The translations under genes and the position numbers were made by a program. Of a DNA stretch of 64,000 nucleotides, positions 34,746 to 46,072 are shown piece by piece. The stretch covers positions 1,426,001 through 1,490,000 of the forward strand of contig JAHRHY010000011.1 in the NCBI GenBank assembly GCA_019671135.1, read 5' to 3'. The notes beneath the pieces were generated by a model. The model ran no database searches. It was given only the letters and a program-made list of their open reading frames with translations, and was not told the DNA's origin. Within the stretch, counting starts at the first letter, position 1, and every line of letters begins with the position of its first letter. Origin of the DNA: Linnemannia hyalina (lineage: Eukaryota; Mortierellomycota; Mortierellomycetes; Mortierellales; Mortierellaceae).

Positions 34746-35119
34746 GGTTGTAGTTTGTTGATGTTGTTGGTTGACGGGGGTGATGAAGACAGAAAGAAAA
34801 AATGTAGTGGGACAAGTCAGGGGGGGACGTTTTTATGTAATGAAAAAAAAAAAAAATCCTTGCCTTTTCATTGGCCACGACTCGACGCCGCCAAATTATC
34901 TTGTATGACCCATCGTCCTTCCTTGACACTTCATCCGTGTATACGTCCCAAAAGAAGAAGCGAAACGGCACAACCGAACCCACCCTTGCATGCACATATG
35001 CTACGCCAAGAACATCATTTTTTATTTTTCATTCCGCAGTCTGTCAATCCTCCTCCTATCTTCCTATCAACAATCATTCCACCCCGCCTTCTCTCCCTCA
35101 ACCAAAAGGCGGTATCGAA
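34746..35119. other. Short intergenic spacer
   Basis: The leader of the GNAT gene abuts the 3' flank of the dioxygenase gene. A 13-A run lies at about 34844-34856. No gene is seen. Confidence 0.5.
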
Positions 35120-36379
35120 TTACGCAGCCTCGCCAAAGGAATACGCGCTCATCGACATGCTCAACATGAACATCTTGTGCAAGACCTTGCCCTCATCGCC
35201 ACCTGCAGCACCGATCGCTACATGGAAAGGCAACAAGTGGTCCAATGACGGGTGTGCCGATCGCAAGTACTTGGATCCTGCCATGTCCTTCACTGCCAAC
35301 CTCTCGCGCTCCTCCTCAGTCTATGTAGTATCAAAATGAGAAAAAAAGAGTAACATGTGAGTCAACGCGCACTCATTTTTTTTCCTTTTTCGACCGCATG
35401 TACACCCGACATATCAACAAAGACAAAAAAGAAAGGTACCTTGGCAAGGGCAACCTGGTCCAAAAGTCCATCAAAAGGCGCAACATATGGCGCAACCTGC
35501 ATCTTGCCCACTCCCTGACTGGATCTCATATAAGCACCGATATCCCTCAAGTTATGCACAGCAGTACCGCTAGCAACAATCAACACCCCCTCGTCCCTCA
35601 ACTGTCCCAACACCTTGCCCAGTCGGATGTGGTACTCGAACGTTTCCTCATCCGGTCGGTGTCTCATATCGGCCAAGGACATTTGAACGATGGGGATCTT
35701 GGGTGTGGGAAGGATCCGGAGGAAGGGCACCCAGACTCCGTGATCTACACCGCGTTTCGTCTCTGCCTCTGCTGGGATCCCTGCCTATTTTTTTGGGGGG
35801 GGGTTCACACAATTGAACGGGAGGTTAATGTTCACGTTCATCTCTTACTTTTTTTCCCTTCATGCTATCCGTTTCCACAAAACAAATCTAATTTTTTTTT
35901 ACCTTGCCAAGGATCTCAAGGACACGATTCGCAAGCTTAGGGCTCCCCACTGAAGGATACTTCATCTTGTACAACTCATCGGGGAATCCATAGAAATCAT
36001 AATACAGTTCATTTTTCTCCGATGTCCTGACTTTCACAACTCCACGCTCGCCCTCCCAATGTCCTGAAAGCACCAAAATCGAAGTCGGCTTGTTGGGACC
36101 CGAGAAGGACTCCCATTTCTTGCCGAGGGCGTCGAAAAAGTCGGCGGTGGTTGATTTTTCTACTGCTTGGTTTGGACCTATTTTTTTTTTTTTTTTTTTT
36201 TGTTTTTGTTTGAGGGGAGGAAGGATGAGTTTAGTTATACGAGATTAAAACACACACGGAATAAAGATGGCAAGGGGGGGTGTTTTTTTTTCTTCGTTGT
36301 TTGATGAACTGTTTTTCACTACTTTGTTATTACCAGCGTGGGAAATAAAGTAAACGGGAAGTCTGTCTGCAGCGGTCAT
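35120..36379 (-). CDS. Extradiol ring-cleavage dioxygenase, LigB/DODA type
   Basis: Four exons: 36379-36334, 36177-35903, 35784-35440, 35320-35120; 288 residues. Family blocks occur in order: VYFISHAGGPN near the N-terminus (metal ligand His14), ILVLSGHWE, TKRGVDHGVWVPF, VQMSLAD, VLIVASGTAVHNLRD and the C-terminal HLLPFHVAIGAAG. The two His ligands and catalytic His of class III extradiol (DOPA 4,5-dioxygenase-like) enzymes are present. Such enzymes open catechol rings with non-haem iron or zinc. The fungal substrate is unknown and may be DOPA, caffeate or another catechol. The first intron ends in a 21-A run right before its acceptor (36181-36201, T on plus), with no polypyrimidine tract. 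Confidence 0.9.
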
Positions 36380-36537
36380 TGTTGTAAAGAGAAATATGGG
36401 GGGGTATGTTTGTGTAGGTTTGTTGGTATATGTAAAGAATAATGAGAGGGAATACAAAATCCGAACCTGCTGCCCTTTTATTACATATTACCTAGCCAAT
36501 TAATCAGCTTGAGTTTACAAAGCAATTGGGTGGCGTC

Positions 36538-36805
36538 TCAAAGCGTGGCTGAGTATTCCCCCAGCTTACTGACGTACTCCCTCTTCGCTTTGTCAAGGAA
36601 GTAAAGGAAGAAGCCAAGAAAGAATACATAGTGGGGGCAAATGGCGACACCAGAAACCTGAATGATAAACCTGTATGAGTGCCGTCACCTCCCATGTTTG
36701 AGGCTCTCAAGCAGTGACAATTTGACAGCAACAACACAGGAAGTATTTGTGCAATTGTACCCATTTCTGGAAAAACATTGTCCGTGTGGGATTTCCGCTC
36801 TCCAT
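36538..36805 (-). CDS. Possible small single-pass membrane protein (54 aa, two exons)
   Basis: Exon 36805-36761 (start of 15 residues, MESGNPTRTMFFQKW) joins exon 36657-36538 in phase 0 across a 103-nt intron (TGG|GTACAA ... ATTCAG). The second exon reads VSGVAICPHYVFFLGFF, then a charged tail DKAKREYVSKLGEY and a stop. A hydrophobic helix followed by a basic/acidic tail looks like a small organelle-membrane subunit, but I do not recognise the family. The second exon is more convincing than the first; the start could lie further upstream, since the frame stays open before 36805. Confidence 0.35.
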
Positions 36806-37107
36806 TACCACTTGTCCATGCCATAATGGAGTCTCTAGGATTTGTGTGTTTGTGGGTGGTTTTATTAGATTGTTTTTGAAGAAGGTTTTTATGTTTTTTT
36901 TTATGTTTTTGTCATCAAAATGGACTCTTTTGTCTGGGATGGAGTGTGTTCTTCTTCCAAGGTATGGCTATCCTTATCTCAAGCGAAAAGCTACGATATC
37001 CAAGAAAAGCACTCGTAATATACTCGGCGTATCAAGAAAAAAAAATGAAAGAGGGAGAGAAAGAAAAAAAAAGAAAGTTGCGCTGTCTCGCGAAACACGC
37101 TAAAACT

Positions 37108-40100
37108 TTAAGCGACAACTTCAGGAACAACAGCGGTGGCTGGTTCCTCGACGGCAAAAGGGTTAATGGCCTGGACCTTGATCACAGGAGGCGACACTGT
37201 AGTGTCAGCGGTGACCACGACTTGCAAGTGGCCATACATGCGGATACGAGTCAAACGACGAGCCTCATCGTCTCCGCCCTCGGCCTCATCCTCGTCCTCC
37301 TCGACCTGGTGCGATTTGACAATCACAAGATCTTCGTCATCGTCATAGTCGCTCTCGTCCTCAAACAAGCCGCGCTCGTCGTCATAGGCGGTGGTCGCGT
37401 CGTCGGGATGATCCAAAGCATTGGGGTTGGCAGCGGGCAACGAGGACGAACGGCGAGACTTGTCCTTGCCATCGGCCTTGGACTCTTCGGCGTCCTCGCT
37501 GGGCTTCTTGAATGCCTCGGTAGTCCAGAACAACTTCAGGGTCTCGGTGTTAGAGTTCCAGGCATGGCGCTCCAAGGGCAGCTGGTCGACATAGATACGC
37601 TTCTCCAGACCGTACTCGGGCACCAACACATCAAACGAAGCATCCAAAACCTGCACAACGACAGCATCCTTGATCACAGGACCGCTGGCCTCTGTCATGT
37701 TCCTGAGCAACACACTCAAGTAAACATGGCTGCTCTGCTCCTGTGCCAACTTGGACGCATCCTTCTTGATGTTGCAGTGGTTAGCACTCTTTTGGCACGA
37801 CTCCTTGCTCAAATAAAACTTGGTATCTATTGTTGCACCGGTGTCAAAAGAAAAGATGTTAGTTCTGAAAAGAAATGCAAAGCGTTGAACGCATAACAAC
37901 AGTTTTGGACTAGAGGGAGCTTACCATTGATGAGGGAGGCTTCGAGCATGCGGTGGACAATGATATCGGCATATCGACGGATGGGCGAGGTAAAGTGGGT
38001 GTAGAGAGGAGCGTTGAGGGCATAGTGGTGGTACTTGTCAGGGGTCAACATGCCGGCGCAAATGTACTTGGCACGCTGCATGGGCTTGATAACCAAAAGA
38101 CGGACAACCTTACGGATATCAGGATCCTCAATAGCATCCAGTGACTGTTGAAGGGCTCCCGAGCTCGAGGCATCCAGGTCAAGACCAATCTTCTTCATGT
38201 GTGAGATGAATTCGGTCATGCGCTTCTCCAGAGGATCCTCGTGGCGACGGAGCAAAGCCTGGTCGGGGAGGAACTCGGCAATCTGCTTGGCAACACTCAT
38301 GTTGGCGAGCAACATGAACTCCTCGATCAAACGGTTACTCTCCTTGAGCTCGTACACAGACACACCGATAGGGTTGTGGATCTCGTCTGTTTCAAACGAC
38401 AAGCGAATCGAGTTAATCGACAACGACCCGTTCTCGAAACGGTTCTTCCTGATAATCTGGGACAATTTCTATTATTTTCAGACAGTATGGATATGTAAAG
38501 GTTAGAAAGGAAACATAGACCTCGCATATAATCAAATGATACAAATGCCTCAGAGACTTACGTAGAAGATCTTGATATTTTCCTCGACGAGAGAACGGGA
38601 CTGGCCAACAATCTCAATCTTGGGATCGAGCGAGCCGGTAGTGATGACCTTCTGGGCATCATCGTACGAGAGCTGGGCGCATGAGCGGATGACAGACTTT
38701 GAGAACGAAGTGCCCAAAACATGCCCATCCTCGGTCATTTTCCAGAACACGGAAAAGGCAAGACGATCGACGTTGGGGTTCAAACTGCAGAGATCCTCGC
38801 AAAGAACGTTGGGCAACATGGGGATAGCCTTCTGGACCAGATACACGGTCGTGGCTCTGGACTTGGCCTCTCTGTCGAGCGCAGATCCGACCTTAATAAA
38901 GTGGGACACATCGGCAATATGGACTCCAACCTCCAAAGTGCCATCCTCCAAACGAGAGACTGAAACGGCATCATCCAGATCCTTGGCAGTGGGGGGATCG
39001 ATGGTGAAGACACAGTCCTTGCGCAAATCGCGACGACGGCTCAGCTCCTTCTCGGGGATAGACCAAGGAAGCTCAGGCAAGCACTTCTCAACCTTCTCAC
39101 CAAAAGCAGTGGTGGTGACGTTATTATCAGCCAACAGAGCCTCGGTCTCGATCTCAATGTTACCAATGTCACCCAATTCCCTCTCCAACTGTCCGAAAGG
39201 GTGGAGCGAGCTGAGGGGCCAGCGCTTGATGGTGGCAACAAACAACTTGTGAACATAGTGAGCGTGGTTATCAACAAAGTCATTGGGGGCCTGGTCGATG
39301 GGGATAGCAATCAAGGGCACGCGCTTGTCCGTCTAATAACAGAACAAAGAAAAGGTGTTAGCTACAACGAACGACAAGTCTTGATACATATCGTTGGATT
39401 ATAACGATCAAGAGGCCGCGTGGAGACTTACGGGTTTGAACCAGACGATTCTGGGCTGACCCTTCTGGTCCTCTTCATCCTGCTTCTTGCGGTCGTTCTT
39501 CTTGGAGGATCCGCTGGGGCGCTGAAGAGTCAAGGTACCAGAGAACATCTGGGAGATAGAGCGCTCAACAATCGAGACAACACGTCCACAGTACTTTGGC
39601 TTGACCTCATCAGACTCGAGCTCAACAACCTCCTCTCCGTCCTCAGTGCGTCTAGTCTTCTTGTCCTTGCCATCGGTCTTGGGGGGATGCTCCTCGGGGT
39701 CAATCAGCTCGATACCGACAACATCACCCTCCAGAGCACGGTTTCTGTCCTTGCTACCGCAAATGTAGACATCTCCCTCAGGAAGACTGTCAACAGTGAC
39801 ATAAGCATCCGAGCGGTTGCGCTTGTTGATTCTCAAAACTCCCTGAACATATTTGTTCTTCTGCTTGGTCAACAGGGTGTGGAAATCGGAGTAGGTCAAA
39901 TGAGCCATGAACAAGGGGCGACGGCCGTTGGCGTTGTCCTTGCCATAAATACTGTCGCGGTTACCAGCGGTCGACATAGGAGTAGCTATAAAATAAGTAA
40001 AACAAAGGTTAGCATACTTTTCAGCGTTATACAAAGTGTGCGCGAAATACCCAAACAAAGCAAAAAAAAGACACATACACATGCGCCAGTCCTTGCGGTC

Positions 40101-42805
40101 AGAGTCCTTGGGGGCATTCATGGAGGAGAGACGCTTGTTGGCGGAAGAAGTAAGAGTCGAGGTACGATTGCCAGCAGCAAAGGCAGTGGTGAATCGACGA
40201 CGGTCGTGGGCATCATCGTTGTTGACCAAAACAGCGGCACCGAGACTCTTTAAGTGGCTGGGCAAAGTGGCAGCAAACTCGGCCAACGAGGCAGGGTCGA
40301 CGCTGGAACTGGTGCGCTGATGCACCGACTTGACAGAGTAGCTCGATCGGTTACTGGTGGTGCCCTTACCCTCCAACGCAGAGAGGGCATCGGCGACACC
40401 ATTTTCGGGCTCATCGTCGCTCGAGAAGCTGAAGGCTGAAGGAACATACTGTCTGCCCTCCTGCAAGGCTGCAACCTCCTCTGGTCGGATGATGACAGAG
40501 CGACGGTTGGGCTGGTACGATGAAGTGCGCTTGTTGCTCTTGTCATCAAAATTCTCTGCAATAGGCGCAATATCCTTGGTAAATGCAACCGATCGTCTGT
40601 TGTTGTTGGTGCTCTTGGTTGGAGCATGACCCTGTGACTAATTTGCAATAATTCAAATTTCAAATAAACCAAAGGTTAACAAGGGGGGGCACACGATATT
40701 ACGGATGATCGCGATCGTCGCACAAAATGCTGATGCAATATATATTTTACCTCTTCCTCGTTCAGGGGAATCAACGGGCGTTTCGAATCCGAGATAGAGA
40801 GACGGCGGAGGGTAGCGACGGTGGACTGCAATGCATTCTCAATGGTTGTGCCGCGGGGTGGCTGCGACAGATGCAAAGTCGTTGAAGGAACTGCGCCGCC
40901 TGAAAAATGTCCCGCAGCAGCATTCGCAGGCAAAGAGGACATGGACAGGCGCTTCTCATGACGAGTGGTACCTTGCGCAAGAGGGTGCTCGGGATGGTTG
41001 ATAGACGAGGTGGTAGGAGGGAGACTCTTGAGGCTGCTGATAATATCCTGCAGGGACTCAATGGTCTTGCCCTCCTTGGTATCCTGACCCAGCTGATCCA
41101 GTTGCTCCTTCATCGACAAGGTACGAGCATGTCCACGTCTGGGAGCGGCGGTATGGGCAGCAGTAGATGACTCGGGAATGACGGCGGCAGCAGCGACAAC
41201 AGTCTCAGCAGGCTTCTCAGTGACATTCTCCTCAACGGTGGGGAGACCGCCGAGCCGACCAAACTTGTCACCATGAGGGGTCAACGCAGACGAACGACGG
41301 CTGGAGGGGCTCGCAGCAGTCAAGGGAGAGTGAGCAACAGGGAAACCTCCGAGAGGGCCTGATATAGGGGAAGCGCCATCACGAGGCACGTTGGTCTTGA
41401 TGCGAGTGATCTCGGCCCTGTTGCCTCTGCCATGGGCGCTCTCGCGGCGCAGGTCTTTGGTATTGATTCCGGTAACAGGGGCGTCCTTGTCTCCTCCCGT
41501 GAAAGAAGTAGGAGGTGCAGATGAGGGCGACGGGAACGACGATGAAGGGGAAGCAGGCGACAAGGGCGAAGAAGGCGACAGGGAGGACGACGAAGTGACA
41601 AACGAGCATGACGACGAGATGGACGAAGGGCGACCCTCTTTGGAAGGCTGGGTAGCGTCGCTAGTTCCTTGGTCCTTGGTACCCCTGTTGCTGTGCCTGT
41701 CCTTAGGCGCCGCGGTGCTCTGACGAGTGCCATTGATTCCTCCTTGACTGCGGCTGGCGGTGTTGGATTTGGTCTTGGGAGCAGCAGAAGCAGAACCTTC
41801 CTTGTTGGCTGGGGCAGACTTCTTGGAGGTCCTCTTAGCGTGGGCGTGGGTTCCTGCGGGGTCAGCAGAAGTGGAGGTTGCCTCTGACTCTATAGCCACG
41901 GTTGATGCATCACCAACAGCTGACTTGGTGGGCTCCTTGTTGTTGCTGTTCTTCTTTTTGCCCTGATTGATGTTGTTAGTGTTGTTGTTGGTGGTGGTGC
42001 TCTTTCGTCTCTCGTTGCCACTGCCGTTGACTGATGTTGAGAGCCTTTCATTGCGCTTGGGCGTCAAAGGAGCTGCAACCTGTCCATCGACCGCAGGGGT
42101 AGGGACAACAACACCAGAGGCCTCTCCACCTTCAATAGTAGCAGAGGAGGCACGAGAGTTTCCAGTCTTGCCTGCCTGCTTCTTGTTTGAATTTCTCGAT
42201 TTTTTGGTCTCGTCCGACTGCGGCTTCTTGGATGAGACTGGATCGGAAACATGGTCGGATGAGGCAGATGAGGGAGCAGCAGCTCCATCAGTTGCAACGG
42301 GGTTGGTAGCACCAGCAATGGCCTCAGTGCGGCTCTTGGGCTTGGAGCTCTGTCTCCTGTTGTTGCGAGAGTTGTTCGTGGTAGTGGTGGAGGCGGCCTG
42401 CTCAGCTCCCGCAGTAGCAGGAACGCTGTTCGACGCGTCGTTGAGGTTGTCAGACGATGCGCCTCCACCGTTGGTCTTGTCCTTCTTAGGGGGTCTGTTC
42501 TCCTTGTCCTTGTTGCTCTCCCTTCTGCTGTTGCTGTTGGCACTGCTGGAGTTGGGTGCGGCGCCAGTGGTGGTGGCGTCAGACTTTTCCTTGCGAGGAG
42601 CACGGTGGGACTTGCTCCTTGAGGCTGCGGTGGTGGTGGTCGACGCAGTAGAGGCGGTGTTGTCGGCAACAGAAGAGGAAGAGGTGGAAGTAAAGGAAGG
42701 GGGAGGAGGAGTGTTGGTCGTCGTCGCTGTTGTTGTTGTTGTCGTAGCTGGCGCTGCTGCAGGAGCGGGCGCAGGCGCAGGGGTCGTCGTTGTGGTGTTG
42801 TCCAT
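37108..42805 (-). CDS. SSD1: Ssd1-type RNB-domain RNA-binding protein with intact RNase II acidic residues
   Basis: Six exons: 42805-40751, 40637-40079, 39985-39432, 39332-38562, 38468-37925, 37826-37108; 1733 residues. The first 685 residues are Ser/Thr/Asn/Ala-rich and disordered. They contain two sites matching the Cbk1/NDR kinase consensus Hx[KR][KR]x[ST]: HAKRTS (322-327) and HEKRLS (615-620). Cold-shock domains follow (ALEGDVVGIELIDPEEH; KYCGRVVSIVERS; RIVWFKP) and then the RNB domain. Its motif FTIDPPTAKDLDDAVS has four Asp at 1168, 1174, 1176 and 1177; HFTSPIRRYADIIVHRML follows. The C-terminal S1-like part is FDVLVPEYGLEKRIYVDQLP. Ssd1 represses mRNAs for wall proteins and is a pseudonuclease in yeasts. 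Here the catalytic Asp set is complete, so activity is possible. A Dis3L2 assignment is the alternative. Confidence 0.88.
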
Positions 42806-44137
42806 GGTTTTTTTTTCCGGCTTTGAAGAGGAAGAGTTTGTTTTTTCTTTTTTTTTTCAGAGGAAGAGTGGGTCCTTGGACGGTCGATCGATGTGAAAAG
42901 ATGGAACGAGAGCGAGGAGGGAAGGTTTTTTTTTTTTTTTTTTCCTTGTCTGCTTGTGATGGATGAAAGAACACAAGTAGAGGATGGGTTTTTTGATTAC
43001 GAGAAGGGGGTTGGGGTTGTGCTTGAGGAGGTTGTGCGGGAAGAGGGACGGACAAAAGGACAAGGGAAACAAGAAGCGAATGCGGGTGGAGGCGCCTTTT
43101 AAAGGCTCGAATGAGTGGTTGTTGCAGGATGTAGCAGTATCAAACAAAGTCTTTTTTACACGGGGATAGCACCCAATAAAATATATGAATGTGATCTGCA
43201 CTGATGGGCACTGATCCTGGCACTGTACAAAGGAATAAAGGAATAAAGGAAAAAAGAAAAGGTAGGGCGTGCATGGGATGGAATGCCTTTGATTGGTGCA
43301 AAACATGCCTACCCCTCTCACTGGCAGACAGACATTCTCCTTTTTCTCCTCTTTCTTTCTTTTTCTCCCTCTCCCTACAGAACAGACACACACAACAACA
43401 ACAATGAAGCCCTTTTTGACGCCCTTCGGCCACTCCTTGCTCAAGCAACCCAAGCAAGCACGCAAACGACAGACGCCCTACATCAACCCCCCCCATGTCC
43501 ATTATCTGCTTTGCTCTCCTCACAACAATGCTCTCACTCTGCTTTGCTGCTCTCGTGTACAAACCATGGAACAGCCAACCCAACCCATCTAACTCTTTCG
43601 TCTTTGTCATCTAGCCTCGCCTCCAGCAGGGTCCCTTTTTTTTTATTTCTGAGCCAAATGAAGCAAGCCATGGGTATCTCAAACTCAAATACCCTCAGTC
43701 TCTGAGTTTGACAAAAAAAAAAAAGTATCCCCCCCCCTCCCCCACCAACTTATCATCGCAATTGATAGCATCATGGTTCTGGCCCCCTCTTTCTTTTTTC
43801 TTTTGTTTTCTTTTTTTCTTACATACATTAAGACCATGAGTCAACAATATCATCAATCATCACATCTTTTCTTCTCCACACATCACAGCCTGCATGAAAA
43901 TTGGCGTCAAGGATGATACATCTACTTACAAGTCGTGTGCATGCTTGAATTCATGCACTGTAGAAAAACACCACTCGATAATAAATGAATGAGGAGCAAA
44001 AAGCTCTCGAGTCTCAAAAGGGTTCCTTTTTTTTTTTTTTTTTTTTTTTTTGGTGGCACACCCCTGGTACACAAAAACAATAGAAACATGTTCCCCCCAC
44101 CCCCCTGAAAACTGGATCAGCATAAAACTACATGTGT
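42806..44137. other. Intergenic region between SSD1 and the bZIP gene
   Basis: The SSD1 leader on minus is A-rich next to the start codon. A 25-bp T run on plus lies at 44027-44051, just downstream of the bZIP stop. Short frames here lack domain character. No gene is supported. Confidence 0.5.
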
Positions 44138-46072
44138 TTATTTAGGATATTTGACAGGCCACATCTTATGACGAATGCGGTCAAACTCCAAGCCCAGCAA
44201 GAATCCAAACCGATCAAAAAACGCCTCAGGCAACTGCCAACTATCCTTGTGCAACGGCGGACCATGACAGACCGCCTCATCAATCAACAGCTGGAACAAC
44301 TCGTCCGCATTATACCGTTGCTGGTGCACAATCATCTGCGCCCTCAACTTCGGACAAGGCACAAAGTCGATCCGCGGGTCGTGCGGCAACTCGTACACCT
44401 TGGGGTCGATGTTAGGATCCGTCTGCGGTTCGGCCGCAATCAGGATCTGGAGCTCCCGATGCAATCGATGTCTTTTCGTCGTCCCCATCTTCAACCCCAA
44501 CGATGCCGCCATGTTCCGTAACTGCTCCGCGTCCAGTCCTAACGTCTCCTCGTCCGATTCCGGCTCAACTTTAATATGCATCGGCAGATCAGACGACGAA
44601 GACGACGATGCTCTGTTCCTATTGTTGTTGTCATACTGTATATTATTGTATCGATCCTTGTTGTCCCAATGGTTGTCCCTGTCCCTGTCCATCTGCATTG
44701 AGGCTCGGTCCGCCTCTATTTGGATCGTCTCTGCAAACGGGGTTTCCTCGCTCACAACCTCCTGCGGTGTCGCCATACTGATATGAAGAGATTCCAATGT
44801 GCCAGGAGGGAAGAGCGACGACTGGAGCTCCTCAAAGACATTGGCGTGCTTGGTATATTCGGTCTTTTCCGGAAGCGTCGTCCCGGGAGGGCAGTAGGCG
44901 GGGCGAGGGACTGAGATGGATCCGAAAGGAGAGACGGGCATTCCGAGCTGGCCGCCCTTCTCCAACATGTCCGGAATAAACAGGGGTGGTGCCTTGTACA
45001 AGATATTACCACTCATGGACAGAATTCCTTCTTCCGAGATGTCGTCGTTGATGGGATGTTCTCGCATTGGCCTGGCTTGGTCAGAGACATCCATGTCGCC
45101 TTGGTAGTGGTTGTTGTTATGAGATTGACCAAGAGGTGAAGGGGTGTGGTGAGGAGATGAAGATGAGAATGTTGGTTTGGGTGGGGTCGTTTGTCGATTT
45201 GCCATCGAAGGGGACAAGGGTGAGCTCGTCCGAGGTCGAGTATCTAAAGAAGCCGGACTTGCCGATGCCGCTCCTGTTGATGACGCTGCTGTAGCTGACA
45301 CAACTGGGGTTCCTGGAGACGTTGGAAGCGTTGACGAGACAGAGGGCGATAAAGAAGAACGCATGTTGGGAGGAGTCAGATGGTCGGTTCCGGGGGTCGA
45401 GGGCGTTGTTACCGAGGGAGTAGAAGAAGAGCGACGGCTCTGATGGTGTCGCCGAAAGAGTTCCTGCTTGACGGTCTTGAGGATGTCGATGTGGTTCCCT
45501 TTACTCAGCGCAGACTCGAACGCAAAGACAACCTCGCGGAGATAAAAGTTCTCGCTCTGCAGCGACTCGATGACGGTCTTGAGGTCGTGCGCCTCGGACT
45601 GGAGCCGACTGGTGACCAGGTAGTGCTGGTTCTTGAGGTCCTTGATCATGTTTTCGAGCTGGTGGAGATGCCGCTCCTTCCTGTCCCTGAATGCCCGTTG
45701 TGCTGCTCTGTTTTGTTCCTTGCGCAAGGCAGGACACGTTTGTACTGGTTTCCGACCGGGTTTCTTTTTCTCCTTTGGTTCTGAGAAGCTCGCCTTGTGT
45801 TTGGCTCCCTTGCCGTTTTGTGTGCTGTTGTTGTTGCTATTGTTGGTATTATCGGTGTTGTTGTTGTCATTGTTGAAGGGACCGTTGGGTGCAGAGGCTG
45901 AGGCGACGCCGCCAAAGGGGTTATTGTTGTAGGAGGAGGAGGAAGGGGTATCGTGCACGGTGTAGGCCATGTCAACATCGTCGTTGTCGTTGTAGTCGTC
46001 GTCCTGGAAGTGGAGGTCCTCGTCGTCGTCGTCGTCGTCCGAGTATCCGTTATGGTTTGAGTATGTGGCCAT
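44138..46072 (-). CDS. AP-1-like bZIP transcription factor
   Basis: Single exon, 644 residues from MATYSN at 46072; a longer open frame to 46324 is rejected as leader. A Asp/Asn-rich acidic N-terminus precedes the basic region at about 117-135 (RKEQNRAAQRAFRDRKERHL). The NxxAQxxFR signature marks the fungal Yap/AP-1 group. The zipper heptads follow: HLHQLENMIKDLK, VTSRLQSEAHDLKTVIESLQ. The middle is a Ser/Thr/Pro-rich region. The C-terminal 130 residues form a conserved-looking domain (RIDFVPCPKLRAQMIVHQQR, EAFFDRFGFLLGLEFDRIR) like that of other filamentous-fungal bZIP proteins. No clear Cys-rich redox domain of the Yap1 type is visible, so oxidative-stress control is not implied. Confidence 0.9.
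   Translation of the reverse strand: MATYSNHNGYSDDDDDDEDLHFQDDDYNDNDDVDMAYTVHDTPSSSSYNNNPFGGVASASAPNGPFNNDNNNTDNTNNSNNNSTQNGKGAKHKASFSEPKEKKKPGRKPVQTCPALRKEQNRAAQRAFRDRKERHLHQLENMIKDLKNQHYLVTSRLQSEAHDLKTVIESLQSENFYLREVVFAFESALSKGNHIDILKTVKQELFRRHHQSRRSSSTPSVTTPSTPGTDHLTPPNMRSSLSPSVSSTLPTSPGTPVVSATAASSTGAASASPASLDTRPRTSSPLSPSMANRQTTPPKPTFSSSSPHHTPSPLGQSHNNNHYQGDMDVSDQARPMREHPINDDISEEGILSMSGNILYKAPPLFIPDMLEKGGQLGMPVSPFGSISVPRPAYCPPGTTLPEKTEYTKHANVFEELQSSLFPPGTLESLHISMATPQEVVSEETPFAETIQIEADRASMQMDRDRDNHWDNKDRYNNIQYDNNNRNRASSSSSSDLPMHIKVEPESDEETLGLDAEQLRNMAASLGLKMGTTKRHRLHRELQILIAAEPQTDPNIDPKVYELPHDPRIDFVPCPKLRAQMIVHQQRYNADELFQLLIDEAVCHGPPLHKDSWQLPEAFFDRFGFLLGLEFDRIRHKMWPVKYPK

Noticed and set aside
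39420..40253. 277-codon plus-strand frame with hydrophobic character.
   Set aside because: It is antisense to SSD1 exons 2-3 and spans their intron; hydrophobic residues arise from the complement of charged codons.
40907..42896. Long plus-strand frames antisense to SSD1, including one of 309 codons.
   Set aside because: They mirror the Ser/Thr/Ala-rich disordered SSD1 exon and consist of Leu/Val/Ser low complexity; the sense strand has homology and splice sites.
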